A stretch of DNA of 64,000 nt from Thalassospira lucentensis MCCC 1A00383 = DSM 14000 (GTDB lineage Bacteria > Pseudomonadota > Alphaproteobacteria > Rhodospirillales > Thalassospiraceae). Position 1 is the stretch's first letter, and each line of letters starts with the position of its first letter. The position numbers and the translations under genes were made by a program. The notes under the pieces are model-generated. The model searched no databases, had not been told where the DNA came from, and saw only the letters and a program-made list of their open reading frames with translations. The stretch lies in assembly GCF_000421265.1 (NCBI RefSeq), contig NZ_ATWN01000001.1, positions 496,001-560,000 of the forward strand. The letters run 5' to 3'. This document shows, piece after piece, positions 37,006-45,328 of this stretch.

Positions 37006-37044
37006 AGGCCGGATTTCGGACGACATATATCAATCAGCAATAGC

Positions 37045-37080
37045 AAGCCCGCAGAGGATATCTGCGGGCTTTGGTTTTTT
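37045..37080 (+). terminator. Terminator of the deacetylase-DUF192 operon
   Basis: AAGCCCGCAGA pairs with TCTGCGGGCTT around a short loop and is followed by TGGTTTTTT. It lies 40 bases after the DUF192 stop. Confidence 0.85.
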
Positions 37081-37152
37081 GTACGTTTTTACGATAAAAA
37101 CGATAATACGGGCTTGCCCACATCAAAGTGTGGTGCTAAACCCTCCCTCGTT

Positions 37153-37229
37153 CGGGGAGTAGCGCAGCCTGGTAGCGTACCTGCTTTGGGAGCAGGGGGT
37201 CGCGAGTTCGAATCTCGCCTTCCCGACCA
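37153..37229 (+). tRNA. tRNA-Pro (TGG)
   Basis: This is a complete cloverleaf. The acceptor CGGGGAG pairs with CTTCCCG, the anticodon stem-loop CCTGCTTTGGGAGCAGG carries TGG, and the T-loop is GTTCGAATC. An encoded CCA lies at 37227-37229. Confidence 0.97.
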
Positions 37230-37375
37230 CTTTTCCCCTTTTGTTGTTTTATGAAGTTCCAATGGGATTTCCAATTGGCAGCAAAAGGTGTAAAAGATAG
37301 GGTGATAGCAGGGGGGACAGAAACCCGTTTAACTGCCATCTCCATCTTATCCTGACGGTCAAGACGAGGGTCCCG

Positions 37376-37669
37376 ATGAAGGTCCGTGTTTACAAACCTG
37401 CCAAGAACGCCATGCAGTCCGGTCAGGCTGCGACCAAGCACTGGGTTATGGAATTTGAACCGGGTGCGAAAAAAGTCGCGGATCAACTAATGGGATGGAT
37501 CGGTTCCACCGATACCCGCGGACAGGTCAGAATGTATTTCGAAACGCTTGAAGAAGCTCAGGCATTCGCCGCGAAACACAAATTGATCGCCGACGTCGAG
37601 CAGCCCAAACGCCGTAAAATCCAGATTAAGGCCTATGCCGATAACTTCGCGTTTAAACGCGTCGTTTGA
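37376..37669 (+). CDS. Complex I accessory subunit, NDUFS4-like
   Basis: This 97-residue protein of the ETC complex I subunit family is homologous to mitochondrial NDUFS4. Features are VRVYKPAKNAMQSGQ at the start, WVMEFEPGAKK, and GWIGSTDTRGQVRMYFETLEEAQAFA in the middle. A basic C-terminus follows. It probably stabilises the NADH-binding arm of respiratory complex I. It stands alone between two tRNA genes, away from the nuo operon. The terminator at 37713-37732 follows it. Confidence 0.92.
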   Translation: MKVRVYKPAKNAMQSGQAATKHWVMEFEPGAKKVADQLMGWIGSTDTRGQVRMYFETLEEAQAFAAKHKLIADVEQPKRRKIQIKAYADNFAFKRVV

Positions 37670-37712
37670 TTACGGGCGACTTCTGGATAGCGGAACGTCA
37701 AAGACCATTCAC

Positions 37713-37732
37713 CGGGGCGGATTTCCGCCCCG
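37713..37732 (+). terminator. GC-rich hairpin after the complex I subunit gene
   Basis: CGGGGCGG pairs with CCGCCCCG, followed by GTTTGTCTG. The stem is strong but the T run is weak. Confidence 0.55.
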
Positions 37733-37821
37733 TTTGTCTGACAGGGGACGTTAAACCCTGAAACAATTGTCGGGCGGGCGCCCAATGCCATGCCCCGGGG
37801 TTTGTAACCACCCCACACCGC

Positions 37822-37898
37822 GGTCCCTTAGCTCAACTGGATAGAGCAACAGACTTCTAATCTGTAGGTTGCAGGTTCAAGTCCTGCAGGGATCGCCA
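37822..37898 (+). tRNA. tRNA-Arg (TCT)
   Basis: The acceptor GGTCCCT pairs with AGGGATC (one G-T). The anticodon stem-loop CAGACTTCTAATCTG carries TCT, the T arm is GCAGGTTCAAGTCCTGC, and CCA is encoded at 37896-37898. An AT-rich islet begins directly beyond its terminator. Confidence 0.97.
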
Positions 37899-37910
37899 TT
37901 TTTCCAAAAT

Positions 37911-37938
37911 AAAGCCCCTCAGAAACTGAAGGGCTTTT
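37911..37938. terminator. Bidirectional terminator between tRNA-Arg and the AT-rich islet
   Basis: AAAGCCCCTCAG pairs with CTGAAGGGCTTT around AAA. T runs are present on both strands, so it can serve the tRNA (plus) and the islet operon (minus). Confidence 0.8.
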
Positions 37939-37959
37939 GGTTAAGGCTGTTTTTTAACT

Positions 37960-38139
37960 CTAGGCAGAGAATTGAGCGTCTTCTCGGTTTCCGTTAAGAG
38001 CTCTGGTATCTGATCCAAACTTCCTGCCTTCTTCGTATGCTTTGTTGAGCGTTTTAATATCTTCACTACACTGTAGGTCGCCCAGATATTTTTCGCGCAA
38101 CTCTTTGAGGCGTTCTTCATATTTCATCTGAAGTGTCAT
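37960..38139 (-). CDS. Small charged protein in AT-rich islet, unknown
   Basis: This 59-residue ORF starts with ATG at 38139 behind an excellent Shine-Dalgarno (AGGGGG, eight bases away). It ends at TAG just before a terminator. The protein is mainly helical and highly charged (MTLQMKYEERLKELREKYL...), with no membrane segment. It lies 26 bases downstream of the proteasome-like gene on the same strand, so the two form an operon. No family is recognised. It may be an adaptor, inhibitor or regulator of its neighbour. Confidence 0.65.
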   Translation of the reverse strand: MTLQMKYEERLKELREKYLGDLQCSEDIKTLNKAYEEGRKFGSDTRALNGNREDAQFSA

Positions 38140-38165
38140 ACTGTTACCCCCTAACAGTTATTCGG

Positions 38166-39419
38166 TTATACTCTATCATATTGTGCATTGAAATGTGGAT
38201 TTAGTTTGGCATTGAAATAGTGTTTTCTTTCCATCCAAACTAGACCGTCACCTTTCGTTATCACAGCAACGTCAATTGGTCCGCCGACTGTTTCGGCATT
38301 TCCGCGTACTTTCTTTTGGAACGAGTTCAAGTTAACCAAAGTCTCCGCGACCAATGCCATCTCATCTTTAGGTAGGTAGGCAAGTGTCTTATGAAACGAA
38401 TCAATGTTGGATTGCGTAAACTCTCTTATTTTGAGCTGTGCAGTTTCTAGTGTAGCGAAGCATATTTCGGCCACGCGTTCGTCAACTATGCTTTTCAGTT
38501 CTTCATTGGGAGCAAACTGCTCCTGAATTAAAGCTGTGACCTTGTCGACAGTGTTAATATACTGACTGTGCAAAATGCCAGTAATTATCTGATCCGCAAT
38601 TGCGTCTAAACCGATTATCGTCTGCGTTGTTGCTTGAGACTGTGCAAAGGTAAAGACGCCTGTGCGCCGTTCTCGTGAAATTTCATGTTCAGTATTTTTT
38701 CTGATCCTTCTGAGATCATGAAGCGGGGTCATGATTTCAACAGATACGCAGGCAGGAAGTATTTGATCTAATCCAAAGCCTGAGATCACAATTCCAGAAT
38801 AGCGAAATTTATAATCTTCACTGAAAATGTATTTTACCCAAGAAGATAGGAAGGGTTGCCATAAATCTTCTAGTTGCGAAAATGATTCGTCTTTTTGGAA
38901 GATTGGTAATGCAAGTTCGTTTAGGGCTGCTAAGTGATCATCTAGGGCCGCTTCGTTACAAAAATGCGGTTGAATCTGGTTCCAAATTTCAATCTGTCCA
39001 ACAATGCAATCATGAAAATTTTCCTCATAGTTTTTGTCGTCAGAGTTTATAGTTTTATTGAAGGCAGAGTTGTGTACCTCTGATAAAAAACTCTCAAGTG
39101 AGGCCATAGTTTCACGCACTGCGTAGTCGTCACAGACCCATTTATTTTGATGTACAAAATCTAGGAAGTGCGTCATTTGCTCGCTAATTGTACCCATAGG
39201 TTCAAAGCCGTCTCTCCGGTATTCTTTGATAATTGTTTCCCATGGGACACCGCAGAATTCAGCGCCCTGATAAATCATTATGCCGATAGGGTATGAGTAA
39301 TTCAGTGCGAATAGTTTTAAGGCTGAGTTGTAGATACGTTTGCCATCTCCAATGGTAACAGCGCTGTCTGCTGCCAAAGCTACTGCACTTGAATTCATTA
39401 CGGCTACTTCAGAGGTCAC
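38166..39419 (-). CDS. Proteasome-like Ntn-hydrolase candidate with large helical insertions
   Basis: This 417-residue soluble protein has an N-terminus that matches the proteasome beta/HslV pattern. After Met removal it starts TSEVAV (Thr1), then AVALAADSAVT places Asp at 17, and NSALKLF places Lys at 34 (33 in HslV). The strand pair YSGIVISGFGLDQILPACVSVE (about 207-228) resembles the sheet after the first helices. The C-terminal GGPIDVAVITKGDGLVWMER resembles the last strand. The intervening stretches (about 70-200 and 260-350) are predicted helical and make it about twice the length of HslV. The GTG start has a GGAGA Shine-Dalgarno. GC is clearly lower than in neighbouring genes. The fold call is inference. 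Confidence 0.62.
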   Translation of the reverse strand: MTSEVAVMNSSAVALAADSAVTIGDGKRIYNSALKLFALNYSYPIGIMIYQGAEFCGVPWETIIKEYRRDGFEPMGTISEQMTHFLDFVHQNKWVCDDYAVRETMASLESFLSEVHNSAFNKTINSDDKNYEENFHDCIVGQIEIWNQIQPHFCNEAALDDHLAALNELALPIFQKDESFSQLEDLWQPFLSSWVKYIFSEDYKFRYSGIVISGFGLDQILPACVSVEIMTPLHDLRRIRKNTEHEISRERRTGVFTFAQSQATTQTIIGLDAIADQIITGILHSQYINTVDKVTALIQEQFAPNEELKSIVDERVAEICFATLETAQLKIREFTQSNIDSFHKTLAYLPKDEMALVAETLVNLNSFQKKVRGNAETVGGPIDVAVITKGDGLVWMERKHYFNAKLNPHFNAQYDRV

Positions 39420-39439
39420 AGGTTATCTCCAACTAGAGT

Positions 39440-39468
39440 TATATCTACCTGCACTAATTTAAAGGCAA
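39440..39468 (-). promoter_or_regulatory. Candidate promoter of the islet operon
   Basis: On the minus strand a TTGCCT -35 box and a GATATA -10 box are separated by exactly 17 bases, 20 bases ahead of the GTG start. The islet thus appears to carry its own promoter and terminator. Confidence 0.5.
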
Positions 39469-39506
39469 CCTATGATTGATTTGTTAATTAGTTTGTTTTG
39501 TGGCTG

Positions 39507-40154
39507 TTACCGGGCAGCCAAATACCGACCCGGACGGTGGTTAATCGCGATGATCAGGTTCAGCACAACCGCACCCAAGATCGACAGCAGGACCTTATCA
39601 AACGGCAGAGTCAGGAAGGCGATGACGAGGATCGCCATGTCGACGGCAAGTTGAAAATATCCGGCCCGGATACCAAAATGTTCCTGTAGATAAAGGGCGA
39701 GGATGTTGATCCCGCCAAGGCCTGCGCGGTGACGAAACAGCATCAAGAGGCCAATCCCCATCAGCGCACCGCCGGCAACCGCCGCATAGATCGGGTTGAG
39801 CATGGTGAAATCGACCATCATCGGGGTCAGTTTGGAAAAGATCGATACCAACCCGACCGCGACAAAGGTTTTGATGGTGAATGCCCTACCCATGCGTTTA
39901 TAGGCCAGCCAGTAGAATGGCAGGTTGATGACAAAGAAGATCACGCCAAAGCTAAACCCGGTGGCATGTTCGATTAAAAGGGCGGCACCCGCCGTGCTGC
40001 CCGTGACCAGAACGCTTTCGCTATACAGTGTCACCCCAAGTGACACGACCATGGTGCCGAGCAGAAGGGCCAAGACATCCTCATACAGACGATGGGAAAT
40101 ATCGTCCTTTTTTGGGGTGTCGGAGTTGGTGGTGCGAGCGGTGGGTTTGGTCAT
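39507..40154 (-). CDS. YitT-family membrane protein
   Basis: This 215-residue inner-membrane protein has about six helices and the YitT-type features TGSTAGAALLIEHATGFSFG near residue 50 and FRHRAGLGGINILALYLQ near 140. The function of the family is unknown. The start ATG at 40154 is followed by a hydrophilic leader. Composition returns to the normal host pattern here, marking the islet's right edge. Confidence 0.85.
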   Translation of the reverse strand: MTKPTARTTNSDTPKKDDISHRLYEDVLALLLGTMVVSLGVTLYSESVLVTGSTAGAALLIEHATGFSFGVIFFVINLPFYWLAYKRMGRAFTIKTFVAVGLVSIFSKLTPMMVDFTMLNPIYAAVAGGALMGIGLLMLFRHRAGLGGINILALYLQEHFGIRAGYFQLAVDMAILVIAFLTLPFDKVLLSILGAVVLNLIIAINHRPGRYLAAR

Positions 40155-40280
40155 GATCTGCGAACTGTCTTTTGTCTGATGAATGGTGATCAGGGTACGA
40201 TGTTCGCAGGTGCGAAACAAGCAGCCGTCGATGGTGCCGTATTCTTCGCCGGTTTCTGACAGTGTGCTGAGTATAAACGC

Positions 40281-40309
40281 AAAAGACCGGCCCAGTTCAG
40301 GCCGGTCTT
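40281..40309 (-). terminator. Terminator after the aldo/keto reductase gene
   Basis: AAGACCGGCC pairs with GGCCGGTCTT. On the minus strand it is followed by TTGCG, with TTTT overlapping the stem end. It lies 41 bases after the reductase stop. Confidence 0.7.
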
Positions 40310-40349
40310 GGTAATTTTATGTGTTGGGGGATATATGGTTAGGACGCGA

Positions 40350-41180
40350 TCAGGCCGCAGCATCCCATTTAGGCGCAAAGTCTGGATCAATCAGGCGGCC
40401 GTCTGGTTTGGCCAGATCGCTGATTTTTGCCATTTCTTCGTCGGTCAGCTCGAAATCAAAGATGTCGAAATTGGCCGCCGCATTTTTGGGCGATCCTGAT
40501 TTCGGGATGGCCATGACGCCATCCTGTTGCATCAACCAGCGCAATGTGACCTGTACGGCCGACTTGCCATGTTTGTCGCCGATGTCACTGAGCGTTTCGT
40601 CCTTGAGCACTGCACCACGTGCAATCGGGCAATAGGCCGTCATCAGCATGTCATGCGAATGCGCGTTTTCAAGCACCTTGGTTTGATCGATATAGGGATG
40701 ATATTCGACCTGATTGACCGTCAGCGGGACGTTCGTCAGGTTGATCGCCTTATCCACCAGCACGGTCGGGAAGTTTGAAATCCCGATCAGGCGCGTCATG
40801 CCAAGGTTTTTAACCTCGTTCAAGGCGGGGATGGTTTCGCTAAGAGACACGTCTTCGTTTGGCCAGTGCAGCAGCAACAGGTCAACGTGATCAAGGTCAA
40901 GTTTGCGCAATGATTCAACGACCGAGGTTTGCAAATCGCCGCTTTGGAAGGCGTCGGGCCAGACTTTGGTCGTTAAGAAATAATCGTCGCGCGCAAGGCC
41001 TGAGGCCTTAAGGCCCTGACCAACGCCTTGTTCGTTATGATACATCTGGGCGGTATCAAAATGGCGATAGCCAATTTTGGCGGCTTCGGCGACCATCTTT
41101 GCGGCCGCAGCATTATCAAGCTCGTACGTCCCAAATCCGAGGGCCGGAATCTTGTTACCCTGCCAGTTCCGGTAAATCAT
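40350..41180 (-). CDS. Aldo/keto reductase (2,5-diketogluconate reductase type)
   Basis: This 276-residue NADPH-dependent reductase of the AKR family has catalytic residues visible as Asp and Tyr in FDTAQMYHNE (about 41-50), Lys in TTKVWP and His in LLLHWPNED. The nucleotide-binding end IPKSGSPKNAAANFDIFDFEL is typical of DkgA/B-like enzymes. The substrate is probably a small keto-aldehyde. Confidence 0.92.
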   Translation of the reverse strand: MIYRNWQGNKIPALGFGTYELDNAAAAKMVAEAAKIGYRHFDTAQMYHNEQGVGQGLKASGLARDDYFLTTKVWPDAFQSGDLQTSVVESLRKLDLDHVDLLLLHWPNEDVSLSETIPALNEVKNLGMTRLIGISNFPTVLVDKAINLTNVPLTVNQVEYHPYIDQTKVLENAHSHDMLMTAYCPIARGAVLKDETLSDIGDKHGKSAVQVTLRWLMQQDGVMAIPKSGSPKNAAANFDIFDFELTDEEMAKISDLAKPDGRLIDPDFAPKWDAAA

Positions 41181-41527
41181 ATGTGTACCCCCTTGGTTTG
41201 ATTGTTGTGTTTGTGGGTGCTGTCATTTGTCCTTGAGGTGACAAATATCCCGATATGCGCCTGATTTAGTCCATAACCAGATCATCGCAACCTGTACGAT
41301 TGGATGAAGCGGGCTGTTCTTTCGGGCAAAGACGGCAGGGGGATGGGCTTGTGCCAAAAAAGAAAGTTCACAAAAAAAAGGGCGGCCAACGCGCGGCCGC
41401 CTGAAGTTCTGAACATAGGCCCTGAGCCTAGAGTGAGGCTGTATCAAGCCAGAAATGAGGATGCCTGAATGCGCGGGTGATATCCTTGATGTGGCTCAAT
41501 CGCGGAATTTATATCCGTTTGGGAAAA
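41181..41527. other. 347-base intergenic region with one terminator
   Basis: This lies between the aldo/keto reductase start and the end of the cobW-type gene. It holds the terminator at 41367-41402. A minus-strand open frame at 41223-41447 has no ribosome site and overlaps the terminator, so it is not called. Confidence 0.5.
41367..41402 (-). terminator. Terminator of the hisI-cobW operon
   Basis: On the minus strand GGCGGCC pairs with GGCCGCC around GCGCGTT-type loop bases, followed by T8. It ends the zinc-linked minus-strand operon. Confidence 0.88.
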
Positions 41528-42646
41528 TCAATCAGGCGTGCCATTTTCCGCCGTTTCGGCGACGGCTGCATTCAAATGATAAAGCGATTCCCGGATGATC
41601 TGCGGGCCAAGGTCCTTGGTGATAAAGACGATCTTTGATCGATGATCATCGCTTGGCCATGCGGGCAGGGATGCGGGCGGGTGGAAAATATGCTGCACGG
41701 CGTGAATGGCCACCGGGGCGTTTTCACTGACCAGATTTAAAATGCCCTTTACCCGCAGAAGGCTTTCGCCGCGCATCTGGGTAAAGATTTCGGCCCAGGT
41801 GACAAAAGCATCCCAGTGGATCGGATCATCAAAGGTGATGCAGAACGACTGAATATGGTCATCATGGCGGTTTACGTCGTTGGCGTGGCTATGGCCATGA
41901 TGCTCATGGTCATGTTTGTGGTCGTGCGTATGGTCATGCACTTCTTCGCCGTGATGATCATAGGCTTCGTCGCGCAGCCATTTCTGCACGTCCATGCTTT
42001 TGGTTGTTGGATCATACAGCCCGGCATTAAACAGTTTGTCGGCGGCAATATCGCCGTTGTGAACCGGGTAAATTGGTGCGGCGGGATTAAGGGCGCGCAG
42101 GCGTGTTGCCAGCGTGTTGCTGTGTGTTTCGCCGGCAAGATCAGCCTTGGTCAAAAGAATACGGTCGGCAACGGCGGCTTGCTTAACACTTTCGGGATGA
42201 TGATCAAGCTGATGTGCACCGTTCACCGCATCCACCGTGGTCACCACGCTATCAAGACGGAACTTGGTCGTTAGCAAGGGATCGGTCATAAGCGTGTGCA
42301 GGATCGGTGCGGGGTCGGCAAGGCCGGTAGTTTCAATGATCACGCGATCAAACTGCGGGATTTCACCGCGCGTGCGTTTGACAAATAAATCACGCAAACC
42401 TGAAATCAGATCGCCGCGCACTGAACAGCAAATGCAGCCGGAATTAAGTAAAACAACGTCTTCGGAAATTTCGCGCACCAGCAAATGGTCCAGCCCGATA
42501 TCACCAAACTCGTTGATCAGGACGGCAGTTTTATCCATGCCGTCTTGGGTCAGTAATGCATTAAGCAGGGTGGTTTTGCCACTGCCGAGAAAGCCGGTGA
42601 TAACCGTGGTGGCGACGCGTTCGACTTGTTCGTTGGAAATAGCCAT
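41528..42646 (-). CDS. CobW/ZNG1-type GTPase, putative zinc metallochaperone
   Basis: This G3E-family GTPase shows Walker A GFLGSGKTT near residue 20, the metal motif GCICC near 70-74, ETTGLADP and the LTKAD guanine motif. A His/Asp-rich loop of about 40 residues (bases about 41860-41970, HDHTHDHKHDHEHHGHSH) would bind zinc. A CobW C-terminal domain follows. It shares a divergent Zur box with zur-znuCB, which points to zinc delivery under starvation and not cobalamin synthesis. The ATG at 42646 is used. A GTG at 42664 would overlap the hisI stop. Confidence 0.9.
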   Translation of the reverse strand: MAISNEQVERVATTVITGFLGSGKTTLLNALLTQDGMDKTAVLINEFGDIGLDHLLVREISEDVVLLNSGCICCSVRGDLISGLRDLFVKRTRGEIPQFDRVIIETTGLADPAPILHTLMTDPLLTTKFRLDSVVTTVDAVNGAHQLDHHPESVKQAAVADRILLTKADLAGETHSNTLATRLRALNPAAPIYPVHNGDIAADKLFNAGLYDPTTKSMDVQKWLRDEAYDHHGEEVHDHTHDHKHDHEHHGHSHANDVNRHDDHIQSFCITFDDPIHWDAFVTWAEIFTQMRGESLLRVKGILNLVSENAPVAIHAVQHIFHPPASLPAWPSDDHRSKIVFITKDLGPQIIRESLYHLNAAVAETAENGTPD

Positions 42647-42660
42647 GGGACTGGTTTTGA

Positions 42661-43059
42661 TCACTTTTTGCCATAGAGTTCATCGACAGCGACTTCCGGC
42701 TGGGAAATCACGACTTCCGCACCATCGCGCGCGGCAAAATAGAAACAGTTGCGCCGCCCGGTGTGGCAGGCCACGCCAAGCTGATCAACCTGTGCCAGTA
42801 CCGTGTCCTGATCGCAGTCATAGCGAAAATCAACCAGTGTCTGTATCTGGCCGGAACTTTCACCCTTACGCCAAAGCTTGCCGCGCGAGCGTGAGAAATA
42901 GCACACCCGACCGGTCGACAGCGTTTCAAGCACCGCATCGCGGTTCATCCATGCCATCATCAGGACTTCGCCCGTATCATGCTGCTGCGCGATTGCTGGG
43001 ATCAGGCCGTTTTCATTGTATTTCAGTTTATCGGCAATCTGTTCATTGGCGGTGGTCAT
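42661..43059 (-). CDS. hisI: Phosphoribosyl-AMP cyclohydrolase
   Basis: This 132-residue enzyme of histidine biosynthesis opens the adenine ring of phosphoribosyl-AMP. The metal motif DCDQDT lies near residue 80, with zinc ligands in VACHTGRRNCF. An upstream Zur box and a downstream zinc metallochaperone suggest it is a Zur-controlled copy that gets priority for scarce zinc. Whether another hisI exists elsewhere cannot be seen here. Confidence 0.92.
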   Translation of the reverse strand: MTTANEQIADKLKYNENGLIPAIAQQHDTGEVLMMAWMNRDAVLETLSTGRVCYFSRSRGKLWRKGESSGQIQTLVDFRYDCDQDTVLAQVDQLGVACHTGRRNCFYFAARDGAEVVISQPEVAVDELYGKK

Positions 43060-43112
43060 GAAGGGCTCCGGTCGATGATGGTTGACTTTTGGGGCGTGGC
43101 ACGGCAGAAAAT

Positions 43113-43130
43113 GATATATTATAACATTTC
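43113..43130. promoter_or_regulatory. Zur box between hisI and zur
   Basis: GATATATTATAACATTTC is an 18-base near-palindrome: 7 of 9 positions match between half-sites GATATATTA and GAAATGTTA. It matches the alphaproteobacterial Zur operator type (GTTATAACAT core). It lies 53 bases from the hisI start and 79 from zur, well placed to repress both divergent operons when zinc is ample. Confidence 0.82.
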
Positions 43131-43209
43131 AACAAATGCCACGGCTTTTTGGCTGCTGCCAATATGACCGAAAGTGGGCCACAGTGGCAATGCTGCGAGA
43201 AAACCTAGT

Positions 43210-43686
43210 ATGAGCGATCTTTTCCCGAAAAAGGGCCACGATCACGACAGATGCGTACATAGCGCAATTGCCCAGGCAGAGAAAGTCTGTGACGACGCAA
43301 GTGCACGGTTTACCGACATGCGCCGCAAGGTTTTTACTTTGATCTGGCAATCGCACAAGGCGGTGACGGCCTATGAATTACTTGATGCGCTGACGTCCGA
43401 AGGGCAGCGCGTGCAGCCGCCAACCGTGTATCGGGCGCTGGAGTTTTTGACCGACCTTGGCTTGGTGCATCGGATTGAATCACTAAATGCCTATTTCGGC
43501 TGTGACCGGCCAGATTGCGATCATCTGGGGCAGTATTTCATTTGTACCGAGTGCGGCCGTGTCGCCGAGGAAGTCAACGAAGACATGAGCAATGCTGTGC
43601 GTAAGGCCGCAGGCAATGTCGGTTTTGCCATTCAGGCGACCACGGTTGAAATCAAAGGGCTTTGCCATGACTGCGCCACTCATTGA
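43210..43686 (+). CDS. zur: Zinc uptake regulator Zur (Fur family)
   Basis: This 158-residue repressor has an N-terminal winged helix with recognition helix [20 protein letters not shown] near residue 70. The dimerisation domain carries two CxxC structural zinc pairs (ICTECG near 114 and CHDC near 153). A His-rich N-terminal stretch (GHDHDRCVH) is present. It probably represses its own operon and the divergent hisI-cobW operon through the Zur box. The ATG at 43210 fits the family start. Confidence 0.92.
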   Translation: MSDLFPKKGHDHDRCVHSAIAQAEKVCDDASARFTDMRRKVFTLIWQSHKAVTAYELLDALTSEGQRVQPPTVYRALEFLTDLGLVHRIESLNAYFGCDRPDCDHLGQYFICTECGRVAEEVNEDMSNAVRKAAGNVGFAIQATTVEIKGLCHDCATH

Positions 43687-44488
43687 GGGTCGGGGACTGA
43701 CCCTTTCGTTTGGTAGTGAGCGCGTGCTTGATCAGGTGTCGCTGTCCATTCAGGCTGGCGAAATCATGACGTTGATCGGTCCCAATGGGGCGGGTAAATC
43801 AACGCTGGTTAAAACGTTGCTGGGCTTGCAAAAGCCTGACAGTGGTGATGTGATCCGCAAAAACGGCCTTCGTATTGGTTATGTGCCCCAGAAGTTGGCG
43901 ATTGATCAGGTCTTGCCCATGACCGTAAAGCGGTTTTTGACCCTGACGCGCGCGGCTGCACGCAGTGCCTGCGAAACGGTGTTGGGGCAGGTCGGTGCCG
44001 CGCATGTGATTGATGCGCAGATGAGTAGCCTTTCAGGTGGAGAATCCCAACGCGTCATGCTGGCACGTGCCTTGTTGTTGCGCCCGGAACTTCTGGTTCT
44101 CGATGAACCGACACAGGGTGTTGACGTTAGCGGGCAGGCGGAACTTTATCGCCTGATTGATGACATCCGTGCGGAGCTGAACTGCGCGGTCCTGATGATT
44201 TCCCATGATCTGCATCTGGTGATGGCCAAAACCGACAAGGTGGTGTGTTTCAATCGCCATGTGTGCTGTTCGGGCATCCCTGACACGGTGCGTCAGCATC
44301 CTGAATACAGGTCGCTTTTTGGCGTGCGCGAGGCCGATGCGATTGGCATCTATACCCACGAACATGATCATGAACATGATTTGTCGGGGCATGTGGTGGG
44401 CGACTGTGGCCATGACCATTCCCATGATCACGGGCATTCGCATCATCATCATGACCATCAGAAGCAAGAGGCAGAAACCACAAAATGA
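43667..44488 (+). CDS. znuC: Zinc ABC transporter ATPase ZnuC
   Basis: This 273-residue ATPase has Walker [14 protein letters not shown] near residue 36, the signature [15 protein letters not shown] near 125 and Walker [13 protein letters not shown] near 146. Its C-terminal 40 residues form a histidine-rich tail (HEHDHEHD..., [16 protein letters not shown]) likely to bind or sense zinc. The start overlaps the zur stop by 20 bases and its own stop overlaps znuB by four, so zur-znuC-znuB is one coupled operon. Confidence 0.94.
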   Translation: MTAPLIEGRGLTLSFGSERVLDQVSLSIQAGEIMTLIGPNGAGKSTLVKTLLGLQKPDSGDVIRKNGLRIGYVPQKLAIDQVLPMTVKRFLTLTRAAARSACETVLGQVGAAHVIDAQMSSLSGGESQRVMLARALLLRPELLVLDEPTQGVDVSGQAELYRLIDDIRAELNCAVLMISHDLHLVMAKTDKVVCFNRHVCCSGIPDTVRQHPEYRSLFGVREADAIGIYTHEHDHEHDLSGHVVGDCGHDHSHDHGHSHHHHDHQKQEAETTK

Positions 44489-45282
44489 TGGATGATTTCC
44501 TGTTTCGTGCAGTGACGGGTGGCGTCTTGCTGGCCTGTGTCTGTGGGCCGTTTGGCGCGTTTATCGTCTGGCGACGGATGGCGTTTTTTGGCGATATGCT
44601 GGCCCATTCGGCGTTGCTGGGTGTTGCACTTGGTTTGCTGATCGGGGTTGATGTACGCCTTGGCATGATTGCCACATGCCTTGCCAGTGCGTTGATCCTT
44701 GCCATCGGGCAACGTCAATCACGGATTGGCAGTGATACGGTGCTGGGCATGCTGGCGCACTCGACACTAGCCCTTGGCATGGTGACACTTGCATTCGTGC
44801 AGGGGGTGGCTGTTGATATTATGGCCTATCTGTTTGGTGATATTCTGGCCGTCAATGTGACCGATATCTGGATTTTGGCCGCGGGCGGCAGTTTTGCCAT
44901 TGCGGTATTGATCTGGATGTGGCGACCGTTGCTGGCGGTCACGGTCAGCCCGGAAATTGCCGCGGCGGAAAGCATCCCGGTTGAACGGTTACGCCTTATT
45001 TTTATGCTGTTGATGGCGCTTGTGATCGGCATGGCGATCAAGATTGTCGGGGTGCTTTTGATCACAGCCCTTTTGATCGTGCCTGCCGCCAGTGCGCGGT
45101 TCTTTGCCAGAACGCCCGAACAAATGGCGATTGGCGCGGCGGTGTTTGGTGTGGCGTCTGTGATGGCCGGTATTGCGCTGTCATGGCATGCCGATACACC
45201 CGCTGGCCCCAGCATCGTGATTTCAGCAGCCGGTTTGTTTGTGCTCAGCTCGATCGTGATGATGGGATTGCGCCGGAACTAG
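44485..45282 (+). CDS. znuB: Zinc ABC transporter permease ZnuB
   Basis: This 265-residue permease of the ABC-3 family has about eight membrane helices. Family features are [42 protein letters not shown] at the start and [24 protein letters not shown] near residue 190. It is translationally coupled to znuC. No znuA gene follows, so the binding protein must be encoded elsewhere. Confidence 0.94.
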   Translation: MMDDFLFRAVTGGVLLACVCGPFGAFIVWRRMAFFGDMLAHSALLGVALGLLIGVDVRLGMIATCLASALILAIGQRQSRIGSDTVLGMLAHSTLALGMVTLAFVQGVAVDIMAYLFGDILAVNVTDIWILAAGGSFAIAVLIWMWRPLLAVTVSPEIAAAESIPVERLRLIFMLLMALVIGMAIKIVGVLLITALLIVPAASARFFARTPEQMAIGAAVFGVASVMAGIALSWHADTPAGPSIVISAAGLFVLSSIVMMGLRRN

Positions 45283-45328
45283 GAGGTTGGGCGCTGTTAC
45301 CAGATGAGCCGTGGCATGATGAGCGGGA

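Noticed and set aside
36247-37026. A 259-codon minus-strand frame over the deacetylase and DUF192 genes
   Set aside because: It covers two coupled genes with strong domain evidence and reads as low-complexity shadow sequence.
41223-41447. A 74-codon minus-strand frame downstream of the cobW-type gene
   Set aside because: It spans the cobW terminator and lacks a ribosome site.
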